A DNA stretch of 49,726 bases, taken from assembly GCA_021816425.1 (NCBI GenBank), contig JAKAXT010000004.1, positions 1-49,726 of the forward strand, given 5' to 3'. How positions within the stretch are numbered: position 1 is the stretch's first letter; each line of letters opens with the position of its first letter. The notes under the pieces are model-generated. The model did no database searches and was not told the origin of the DNA. It was given only the letters and a program-made list of their open reading frames with translations. A program made the translations under genes and the position numbers. Shown here piece after piece: positions 8,918-17,164 of this stretch. The DNA comes from Pseudomonadota bacterium (lineage in GTDB: Bacteria > Pseudomonadota > Gammaproteobacteria > Acidiferrobacterales > Acidiferrobacteraceae).

Positions 8918-10534
8918 ATGCCCATCGAACCCCGCACATGGGCGCGCGCCTTACGTAAGCGCGCGGACAGGAGGCGCCTGCGGGCCCTGCTCGATCTGGG
9001 CGAGGAGCTCGAGGCGCGCGGTCTGCTGGACGAGGCGGTCCGCCTGGCGGCGGGGCAGGGGGGCCGCCCCGCCCCGGCCGCGCGCCCCGGCGATCCCCGG
9101 GCCGCGCCCTGGGGCGCAGGAGCGCAGGCGGCGCTCGCCAGGCCGGTCCCGACCCGCGCCCCGCGCGCCCGCGCGCTTCGCGCGCTGCTCGTCCTCTGCG
9201 TGCCGCTTGCGCCGCTCCTCCGTCTTTTTATACCGGGGCGCCGCGCAAGGACGGCCAGCCCCGGCGGCGCGCGCCTGTGGCTCGGGGCGGCCGAGGGTCT
9301 TCTGCACCGTCGCGGCCTCTGGCAGGACAAGGGGCGCCGGGCCCTCGTCCTCCACGCCGCGGACCTCGGCCAGAACCTGCTCATCCTGGGCGGCATAGGC
9401 TCGGGCAAGACGACGTCCGTCATTCAGCCGGCCCTGCTCCAGTGTCTCGCCCAAGGCATGGGCGGCCTCCTGTTCGACATCAAGGGCGACTTCGGCATGG
9501 CCGCCGCCGCCCTTGCCAGGGAGGCGGGGAGAGGGCTCGTCGTCATAGGGCCCGGACGACGCGCCTTCAATCTCCTGCGCGGACTCACCCCGGAGGCCGC
9601 CGCGGGCTTCCTGAAGTCGGCCCTCCTGCTCAACGGCGCGCCCGGCGACCCCTTTTGGACAGAGACCGCGGTGGAGCTTTGTCGCAACGCCCTGGGCGTG
9701 CTCTCCTTCCTGCCCGATCGCTACAGCCTGGCGGGCCTCTACGACTACCTTTTCCGGGATGACGCGCGCGCCGAGTGCGACCGGAGATTGCGCGACGAGG
9801 CGCCCGGCCTTGCCCCCGGGGCCCTGCGGCTCCTGCGCGGCTACCAGTCCTACCACGAGGGCGTCTTCACGCGCTTCGATGCCAAGGTGGTGGCCGGCGT
9901 CCTCGCCAGCGCGGCCCAGGTCCTCACCCCCTTCACGCACCCCGATCTCATCGACGCCTTCTGTCCACCCCGTGATGCCGTCGCCATCGAGACCCTGGGT
10001 TCGGGCGCGGTCTTCCTCGTCGACCTGCCGCTCGCTGTCTGGGGCATCGGCGCCAAGGTCGTTTACACGTTCATCAAGTTGCGGTTCTTCCAATATATGC
10101 AAAGGCGCCCCGTAGCCGAACGTTCCCGCCCCGTCCTCTTTCTGTGCGACGAGTATCAGGAGGTCGTGAGCGCCAACAAGGACGGGCTCTCCGATCTCAA
10201 TTTCTGGGACAAGGGCCGCGCCTTCGGCACCGTGGGCATCATATCCGCGCAATCGATCGCAAGCTTCTACGCGGCCCTGGGCGATCGCGATCTGGCCGAC
10301 ACGCTCTTGCAGAATTTCCGCCAGAAACTCTGCTTGCGCACCGAGGACTGGCATACCGTACACTTCTTTGAACGTCTTCTCGGGCGCCCCGCCGACCGAA
10401 CACGGCGCCCGCGTCCGCTCGTGCCCGCGGCGCTCATGCGGCGGCTTTATCGGCGCCAAGCCCTGGCCGTGGTCTCGGTCGGGGGAGAGGCCGTTGAAGA
10501 GATCGTCGACCTGCCGGCCGTGTTCGTCGATTAG
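8918..10534 (+). CDS. Type IV coupling protein (VirD4/TraG/TraD-like)
   Basis: Walker A ILGGIGSGKTTSVIQPAL, LLFDIKGDFG, Walker B VLFLCDEYQEVV, IISAQSIASFY; N-terminal hydrophobic segment; RBS AGGAGA before the ATG. Confidence 0.87.
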   Translation: MPIEPRTWARALRKRADRRRLRALLDLGEELEARGLLDEAVRLAAGQGGRPAPAARPGDPRAAPWGAGAQAALARPVPTRAPRARALRALLVLCVPLAPLLRLFIPGRRARTASPGGARLWLGAAEGLLHRRGLWQDKGRRALVLHAADLGQNLLILGGIGSGKTTSVIQPALLQCLAQGMGGLLFDIKGDFGMAAAALAREAGRGLVVIGPGRRAFNLLRGLTPEAAAGFLKSALLLNGAPGDPFWTETAVELCRNALGVLSFLPDRYSLAGLYDYLFRDDARAECDRRLRDEAPGLAPGALRLLRGYQSYHEGVFTRFDAKVVAGVLASAAQVLTPFTHPDLIDAFCPPRDAVAIETLGSGAVFLVDLPLAVWGIGAKVVYTFIKLRFFQYMQRRPVAERSRPVLFLCDEYQEVVSANKDGLSDLNFWDKGRAFGTVGIISAQSIASFYAALGDRDLADTLLQNFRQKLCLRTEDWHTVHFFERLLGRPADRTRRPRPLVPAALMRRLYRRQALAVVSVGGEAVEEIVDLPAVFVD

Positions 10535-10593
10535 GCCGAAGAGGGGATGCCAGGCGCGGGCCCGCGAGGCTACGATCCTCCGAGGAGGATGAC

Positions 10594-12555
10594 GTGGCCG
10601 TGAAGCGCTTACCGTTATGGGCCAAGATCGCGACCGCCGTGGTCCTCCCGCTCGTGGTCGTCATCGGGGTCGCGATGGCCTTCGCGCCGCCGCTCCTGAA
10701 GCACTTGATCGAGCGCGAAGGGAGCGCCAAGCTAAACCGCCGCGTCGTCATCCATGGGCCCCTCAGCATCGATTGGTCGCTCACCCCTCGTATCACGCTG
10801 AATCGCCTCACGGTCGCGAACTCGCCGTGGGCTAAGGGGCCCATGGTCGCCGTGCGGCAGCTGCGCGTCAGGGTCGCCTTGGTGCCATTGCTCCAGGGAC
10901 ACTTAGTCCTGCCCTCGCTCGTCCTGCGCCACCCCATAGTCCATTTGTACAAACCGACACCCACCCGCGCCAATTGGATTTTCGCGAAGCCTAAGACGGC
11001 GGCCCACGAACCGCACGCCGTGCCGCGCATAGGCCGCCTTGTCATAACGCGGGGAGACATTACGGTCCGCGACGCCCCGGCCTCCACGGACCTCGCCTTA
11101 AACGTACGCAGCGTCGAGCCGTCCACGCGTCTGCTGCTGTCGGGGCACGGCCGCTACGAGGGGTCACCCTTCACGTTGACGGGGGCGCTAGGTTCACCCG
11201 CCAAGGTCGAGAACGACGAGAGCCCTTACCCCGTGCTCGTCACGGTCCGCATCGGCCGCTTTTGGGCGCGCGTAGACGGCACCTTGATTGCGCCCATGGC
11301 CTTGAAGAAGGTCGATATTCACATCCTGCTCGACGGCTCGGGGCTCGGGCGCGTCAACAAGGCCGTCAATCTCCCGCTGCCGCAGACGGGTCCCTTCAAG
11401 CTATCGGGCCAGCTCACGCGCCATGGACAGACCTGGAATCTGACCCATTTCCACGGCCTCGTCGGCAAGAGCGATCTCGAGGGCACGATGAGCGTCACGC
11501 CTGGCCACCCGATCCTCATGCACGCAAACCTCGTGTCCCGTCACCTGAATTTCAAGGATCTCGCCGGTTTCGTGAAGGCCAAGCCGAAAAAGGTCGGCGG
11601 TCACGTCAAGGTCGCAGTCCCTGCACAGAACGCGAAGAAGGCGCTCCCGGACAGGCCTTACAGGCGCGGCCATCTCAGGGACCTGGACGCCAACGTCGTC
11701 TTTCGCGGCGAGCATGTCTATGCCTCCCACATGCGCATACGGGACCTCTACGCCCATCTCATCATCCGGCACGGCGTCGTCCGCCTCGCGCCCTTGAACT
11801 TCGGCGTGGCGGACGGTCTCGTTGCGGCGACCTATACGATGGATACGTCGGGCCCTCTCTATCGAACGGACCTGACGGCCACGGCGCGCGGGCTTCGGCT
11901 GCGACTATTGCTCCCGAAAATCCAGTTCAAGGCCGCCGGGACCGGCAAGATCGGCGGCCGCCTGCACTTGAGGGGCCGCGGAAATTCGATAGCGGCCCTG
12001 TCTGCGGACGCGACCGGTCATTTAGGTCTTGCCCTTGCAAACGGCTCTATAAACAACCTTTATGTTGCTTTGGCCCAGCTGCATGTGGGTAATGCGGCCC
12101 TGGACTGGATCTCGGGCATGAAGCAGGAGCGCATCCCGTGCGCGGTAATACGCTTGGGCGCACGCCATGGCCTGGTGAAGACCCGCACCTTCCTGATCGA
12201 CACGCCGTCTGCCAACATTCTTGGGCGGGGCACGGTCAATATGAAGAGCCAGGCGCTCCATCTGACTGTGTACACGAGACCTAAGCACATCACGATCGTG
12301 AGCGCGCGAGGGCCCTTGCACATCGGGGGCACGCTCAAAAAACCCACCTTCAGCGTCTCGCGCACCGCCCTCCTAGAGCGGGCCGGAGCCGCTGTGGCCC
12401 TGGGCGCGCTTCTCACGCCCGCCGCCGCGCTCCTGCCATTGATCGACACGGCGCCCGGACACAAAGTCGACTGCCCCGCGCTCTTGAACAACGCGGGCCC
12501 GAAGGCGCGCGCGGAGGCCTTGAGGAGAATCCACAAGCACGCAAGCGGGCATTGA
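10594..12555 (+). CDS. AsmA family protein
   Basis: 653 aa; N-terminal TM anchor; GPLSIDWSLTPRITLNRLTVANSPWA; C-terminal LHIGGTLKKPTFSVSRTALLERAGAAVALG. Confidence 0.85.
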   Translation: MAVKRLPLWAKIATAVVLPLVVVIGVAMAFAPPLLKHLIEREGSAKLNRRVVIHGPLSIDWSLTPRITLNRLTVANSPWAKGPMVAVRQLRVRVALVPLLQGHLVLPSLVLRHPIVHLYKPTPTRANWIFAKPKTAAHEPHAVPRIGRLVITRGDITVRDAPASTDLALNVRSVEPSTRLLLSGHGRYEGSPFTLTGALGSPAKVENDESPYPVLVTVRIGRFWARVDGTLIAPMALKKVDIHILLDGSGLGRVNKAVNLPLPQTGPFKLSGQLTRHGQTWNLTHFHGLVGKSDLEGTMSVTPGHPILMHANLVSRHLNFKDLAGFVKAKPKKVGGHVKVAVPAQNAKKALPDRPYRRGHLRDLDANVVFRGEHVYASHMRIRDLYAHLIIRHGVVRLAPLNFGVADGLVAATYTMDTSGPLYRTDLTATARGLRLRLLLPKIQFKAAGTGKIGGRLHLRGRGNSIAALSADATGHLGLALANGSINNLYVALAQLHVGNAALDWISGMKQERIPCAVIRLGARHGLVKTRTFLIDTPSANILGRGTVNMKSQALHLTVYTRPKHITIVSARGPLHIGGTLKKPTFSVSRTALLERAGAAVALGALLTPAAALLPLIDTAPGHKVDCPALLNNAGPKARAEALRRIHKHASGH

Positions 12556-12579
12556 GGTCCGGGACGCCGGGGCGCGCTC

Positions 12580-13281
12580 TTACGGCTTCACGCCCTCGAC
12601 GATCAGGAAATCCGAGCGCTCCAGCGCCCCTATGTCGGGTATGCGGCTCACCCCGAAGGCCTTTCGGGCGACATCCTGGAAGCCGCAGCGCCTAAAGAGG
12701 TCCACGAGCTGGATCTCGTCGTACTGCCACTTGTGAAAGTGCCCGAAGGACTTGAGACCGGGCGGACGCGTGCAGATGTCATCGAAGTACATCTGGACGT
12801 GCCGGCGCAGGCGCGCGGCGTCGCGCGCGCCCGGTTCCCGGGCCCGCTCCTCATAAAATATCCCCAGGTAGTTTTCCCAGAACTCCACCCCGTCCGGGAC
12901 GCAGAGCCGCAGGACCCCGCCCCTCTTCAGGACGCGCAGGCACTCCCGCGTGAGGCGCAGCGCGTCCGCGTACTCGAAATGCTCCCACACCTCGCCCGCA
13001 TAGATCGCCGCAATCGATTCGTCGGCCCACGGAAGGCGCTTGCGCAAATCGTGGTGGACTATGCCCGGCCCAAACGCGCTTGCCCGCAGAAGTCCCAGAC
13101 GTACCAGCAGGCGGTCGGCGAAGGCGGCATGCGCGACGAGCCAGGACCTGCGGCTTCCGTCGACATTGACCCAGCCCTTGGGCATCACGGGTCCACAGCC
13201 CAGGTTGACGCGCGGCCCGTATGGCAGGGCGCGCGCGCCGACGCTCGTGCGGGCGCCCGACCGTTCCGCTACTGTCGACAT
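12580..13281 (-). CDS. Class I SAM-dependent methyltransferase
   Basis: RVNLGCGPVMPKGWVNVD, AIYAGEVWEHFEYADALRLTRECLRVLKRGGVLRLCVPD. Start chosen at 13281 (MSTVAERSG). Confidence 0.8.
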   Translation of the reverse strand: MSTVAERSGARTSVGARALPYGPRVNLGCGPVMPKGWVNVDGSRRSWLVAHAAFADRLLVRLGLLRASAFGPGIVHHDLRKRLPWADESIAAIYAGEVWEHFEYADALRLTRECLRVLKRGGVLRLCVPDGVEFWENYLGIFYEERAREPGARDAARLRRHVQMYFDDICTRPPGLKSFGHFHKWQYDEIQLVDLFRRCGFQDVARKAFGVSRIPDIGALERSDFLIVEGVKP

Positions 13282-13479
13282 AGGACCTCCCTGTCGAACG
13301 GGGCAAGCCCCGTCTAGCCTGCTCGTTCGACTATCCATGAAGCGAGCGGACGGGTCCATGCGACCTTGGGAGGAGTCGGTCCGTGCTTGCGCGCCACGCC
13401 GTGGGGCGCGGGGGGCCGGGCGCGGGCGCCGCCGCCACGATCGGCGCGGGTCGAGGCACGGTCTTCGGGCACGCCGCGC

Positions 13480-14682
13480 TCAAGGTCGGGCGCCGTCGCC
13501 CCCGTGCCCGCCATCACCCGCGGCCTCCGCGCGCGCGTCGGGCGTTGCGCCGCTCAAGGCCTGAAGCAGGGCGGCGCCCTGGCGCAGCCCGTCCTGCACG
13601 CGGGCATCCATGAGGAGGCGGTAGAGTCCCTTCAGGCCCCCCGGCGACTCGTCCTGCCCGCGGGCAAAGTCCGCGCGGACGCGCTGCATGCGATCCAGCG
13701 TCCGGGAAATGCCCAGGAAAAGGCCTTGCATCGCCTGGCCGTCCCCGCCGGCCGCCGCTTGCGCGCGCTCCCATGACGCGGCGAGGCCCGCAAGCGCAAG
13801 GCCCGCCTCACGGGCCGCGGGGAAGACGTCTGCGCGGCGCCAGGAGGCGAGAAGCGCGACCACCTCTTGGGTCAGTCCGGCAACGTCGTGCCCGCTCGCC
13901 CAGAGGCTGAGTTCGGCGGCGGCGCGCGCCAGGGCCTCTCCCGCGGGGCCCTTCCCAAGGTCGCCGACAGCGCGACCCGTGTCCGCAAGCGCGTGGGCGA
14001 AGGCGAGGTCCGCGCGCGCCTTTGCGAGCGCCGGCCCTGCCGCGTCGAGCCAGGAAGGCGCCATGCGCGCAAGCCGAGCCACGGTGTCGATGACATAGGG
14101 GACCTCGTCGGCGAGACGGCTTAGGGCGCCGGTCCTGGAGAGGGTTCCCAGGAGCTTCAAGAGATCGTGTCCGAGGCGCGCCACGTCGGTATCCCGTGTT
14201 GCGTCGAGCAGGCGCGTGAAGGCCTGAGCGAGCGCGCCCGCCGCAGGGCCTTCGAACCAAGCTTCGATCGTCTCCAGGCGCGCGGTGAGCCGCCGCACGG
14301 CCTGCCATTGGTCGTGCAGTTCGAGGATTGCAGCGCCCGCCTTCGCCATGCCTTCGGCATCGAGGGTGCGCCCCAGGGCCTCTTTCGCGGGGCGCGCGCC
14401 CTCGCCGATCGCCGCGAAGACCCCGGCGCTGCTCAAGGCCTCGGCCGCTTCCAGGATCTCATGCGCGAGCCTCGGCAGGTCGTGGTCGCGCAAGAGGCTC
14501 GAGGCCCTTTCCGCGGTCTTGGTCGCGACATCTCCCAGGGGGCCTCCGGCCACGTCCTCGAAGGCCGCATAGCGATCCGCCATGCGCGCCAGGGCCTGCC
14601 ACTGGCGCGTACTCAACTCGCAGGCGCCGGCCGGGATCCGGGTCGAGCTCTCCGGTCCGGTCTCGGGAAGAGGCCCGCTCAT
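13480..14682 (-). CDS. DUF1641-like helical protein associated with SQR
   Basis: 400 aa, Ala-rich helical; C-terminal GGLKGLYRLLMDARVQDGLRQGAALLQALS resembles DUF1641; starts 3 nt after the SQR-like stop. Confidence 0.6.
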   Translation of the reverse strand: MSGPLPETGPESSTRIPAGACELSTRQWQALARMADRYAAFEDVAGGPLGDVATKTAERASSLLRDHDLPRLAHEILEAAEALSSAGVFAAIGEGARPAKEALGRTLDAEGMAKAGAAILELHDQWQAVRRLTARLETIEAWFEGPAAGALAQAFTRLLDATRDTDVARLGHDLLKLLGTLSRTGALSRLADEVPYVIDTVARLARMAPSWLDAAGPALAKARADLAFAHALADTGRAVGDLGKGPAGEALARAAAELSLWASGHDVAGLTQEVVALLASWRRADVFPAAREAGLALAGLAASWERAQAAAGGDGQAMQGLFLGISRTLDRMQRVRADFARGQDESPGGLKGLYRLLMDARVQDGLRQGAALLQALSGATPDARAEAAGDGGHGGDGARP

Positions 14683-14685
14683 GAC

Positions 14686-15963
14686 TTAAGCCGCGAACAG
14701 CCGTTCGGCGAGGAACTGCGCCGCATCCAGGCCCCAGGGCGGGATCTTCCCCTGGGTGCGGAAGAACAGGTCCTTGTATTGCATCTTCAGAAGATACGGC
14801 ACCCGTCCCATCTTCAGGACCTGCGTGTCGCCGCCGTACCAGGAATTGGAGCGGATGTAGAAGGCCTGGTTGTCGCCCATGTCCCCTATGCAGTATACGA
14901 GGGGCTTCAAGGGCTCCGCGGCGGCCTCCTTGCCGAGGCGCCCGAGGTCGCAGGCGATCTGTTTGCCCACGATCTCGCTCTCCTGGTGCCCTATCGCGCC
15001 GAGCTTGGGCACGGTGACGGCGGCGGCGTCCCCACAGGCCAGGATCTCGGGGTACCTGGGGTTGCGCATGAACATGTCCGTGATCACGAAGCCCTCTTCG
15101 TCGCAGATCGGCAATCCCTTCATGAACGGGTGCGGCACCCAGTCGGGAAGCAGGATCTTGAGCTCCGCGTCGAGCGCCTCGCCCCGCGTGAACCGCACGC
15201 CCTCGCGCGTGACCTCGGCGATGTCGCCCACGTTGTTGCGGTAGTGGAACCCCATCTGGCTTGCGATGCCAAGCAGCGAATTGACGACCTGTTCGCCGGC
15301 GTCCTCGGCGATCATCCTGCCCGGCGTGAAGACCGTGATCTTGTCGGGGCCCCCGAGCCCGTGGTTTTTGAGCCAGGTCGCCATGGACATCATGATCTCG
15401 ACCGGCGGGCCCTCGCAGGCGGCGTCCGCCATGGGCACGAGGTCCTTGACCGCCGTGCCTTGATGAAAGCGCGCCGAACCTATCGCGATCGGGCCGCCCT
15501 TGTATTGGCCCCCGAACAGCGCCCTGCGCAGCTTGTTCCCGTAAAAGGTGTCGGAGGCGGCGTGCGCGTGTTGCGCGAACCCGGGGATCTTGTCATAGGC
15601 GAGCCGGCAGCCGAAGGCGATGACGAGGTAGTCGTAACCTATCGTCTCGGACGCCGCCCCCTCGCGCTCCTTGGGCCTGAAGTCGACCGTGCGGGTGTCG
15701 GGATTGATGGCTTGCACCTCGCCCTGGATGAAGGTCGCCTGCGCGTCGGTCAATGCGCGGAACGTGTCCATCCGAAGCGTCGCCGCCGGATCGCGGCCCT
15801 CGAACACCTCGCCCGGGATGTTGGGGATGAAGAGCAGATAGGGGTTGCGGTCGATCACGGTGATGTCGGCCGCGTCGCCCGCGTATTCACGGACCTTCTG
15901 GGCGCTCGCAAGTCCCGCAAAATTGCCGCCCAGCACGAGCACATGGGGCTTGTTCGATGTCAT
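14686..15963 (-). CDS. sqr: Sulfide:quinone oxidoreductase-like FAD-dependent oxidoreductase
   Basis: HVLVLGGNFAGLASAQKV; NPYLLFIPNIPGEVF; AACEGPPVEIM (Cys next to GPP); EILACGDAAAV; YCIGDMGD. Confidence 0.8.
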   Translation of the reverse strand: MTSNKPHVLVLGGNFAGLASAQKVREYAGDAADITVIDRNPYLLFIPNIPGEVFEGRDPAATLRMDTFRALTDAQATFIQGEVQAINPDTRTVDFRPKEREGAASETIGYDYLVIAFGCRLAYDKIPGFAQHAHAASDTFYGNKLRRALFGGQYKGGPIAIGSARFHQGTAVKDLVPMADAACEGPPVEIMMSMATWLKNHGLGGPDKITVFTPGRMIAEDAGEQVVNSLLGIASQMGFHYRNNVGDIAEVTREGVRFTRGEALDAELKILLPDWVPHPFMKGLPICDEEGFVITDMFMRNPRYPEILACGDAAAVTVPKLGAIGHQESEIVGKQIACDLGRLGKEAAAEPLKPLVYCIGDMGDNQAFYIRSNSWYGGDTQVLKMGRVPYLLKMQYKDLFFRTQGKIPPWGLDAAQFLAERLFAA

Positions 15964-15973
15964 GTCGGATCTC

Positions 15974-16939
15974 CTAGCGAATGAGCCGGTCCCGCCACGT
16001 ACCTTCCTCCATCATGGAGGCGAAGAGCATGTAGTAGGGGCCGCGGTTGATGTGGGCGAGCACGCCCTGGTCGTGGATGCGCCGCGCCTCGACGTTCACC
16101 AGGACTTTGCCCAGGCCCTGGTGGGCGAGCTCCGCGGCCTCCCACTCCATGTGGACGAAGTATTGGGCGGGCGTGGCGGCCGGGATCGGCGGGCGGTCCA
16201 GGGGCTTGTCGCCGTAATTGGTGGCGTATTTCGGGGGATTGGCCCCGAGCGTCGCCTTGGTCATGCCCTCGGGGTCGAGCTGAAACGAACCGATCGCCGA
16301 CACCCCGATCTGTTTTAGAAGCATCCATCCGAGCATGCCCGGGGCATGGGCCATGAGCCAGCGCATGGTGTCGCGGACCCCTTGTTCGAAATCGTCCTCG
16401 TGGCCATGCATCACGCCATGATCGCCAAGCACTATGACGCGATCGGGCAGCGCGAGCTTGGGTACGGGCATCCGGGCGGCCGCGCGCCCCATCATGAGCG
16501 CCGGCACGTCGGCCAGCCCGATCGAGGGCGGCAGGTCGGAGGCCGTGACCTCGTAGAGGGGCTCCCACGGGCCTTCCACCACCATCGCAAGACAATGAGA
16601 GCAAAGCTCGTAGATGGTGTCGAACTGGAGATAATGCATCTCCTCGTGCGAGCGCGCGTCCTCCCACACCGTGTACTGAAACATGCCGATCGGGTTCAGG
16701 GTCTCGCGCATATCGAGGGCGCCGCCTCCGTAGCGCCCGGCCATGGGGTGTATGCCGACTTGCAGGAGCTGGTCGAAGCCCAGGAAGCCCGGGTGGGTCG
16801 CGGTCGTGATGCACACCTTGGGACCGACCTCGTGCATCGCCTCGTAACTCTCCGGACGGTTCGCGATCCGCGCCATGTTGATGGCGATTATCGGATTTTG
16901 CGCGCCGTCGCGCGGTTTCTCGGCCGCCGTCCCGGGCAT
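15974..16939 (-). CDS. sor: Sulfur oxygenase reductase
   Basis: 321 aa; GPKVCITTATHPGFLGF (catalytic Cys), HEEMH iron ligands, LCSHC (CxxC), GPWEPLYE (Glu ligand), VHMEW, GPYYMLFASMMEEGTWRD; collinear with archaeal SOR as recalled. Confidence 0.9.
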   Translation of the reverse strand: MPGTAAEKPRDGAQNPIIAINMARIANRPESYEAMHEVGPKVCITTATHPGFLGFDQLLQVGIHPMAGRYGGGALDMRETLNPIGMFQYTVWEDARSHEEMHYLQFDTIYELCSHCLAMVVEGPWEPLYEVTASDLPPSIGLADVPALMMGRAAARMPVPKLALPDRVIVLGDHGVMHGHEDDFEQGVRDTMRWLMAHAPGMLGWMLLKQIGVSAIGSFQLDPEGMTKATLGANPPKYATNYGDKPLDRPPIPAATPAQYFVHMEWEAAELAHQGLGKVLVNVEARRIHDQGVLAHINRGPYYMLFASMMEEGTWRDRLIR

Positions 16940-17092
16940 GGCATCCTCCGTGAGCGATCAGGCCTGCAAGCCTAGCGCCCTTGTCGCCGGCCGCCATCCG
17001 ACGCAAGCCGCGTCCCTCCCCTGGCGGCCTTGGCAAGGCGGGCGCAAGGGGCGTCCTGCCAGCGCCGCGCGCGGGCGACCTGAGGGGACCCG

Positions 17093-17111
17093 GCGTTTAC
17101 GGAAGAAACGC
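17093..17111. promoter_or_regulatory. Inverted repeat between the divergent sor and beta-oxidation operons
   Basis: GCGTTT-ACGGAAG-AAACGC, about 30 bp upstream of a -10-like TATACT (17142-17147). Confidence 0.3.
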
Positions 17112-17164
17112 GCGTCCGCCCAGCCGGGCCGCGGGTGCGTCTATACTGGAGGCAAGGAGGATGC

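Noticed and set aside
8951-10459. 502-aa - strand ORF over the coupling protein
   Set aside because: Antisense shadow; the + frame has Walker A/B.
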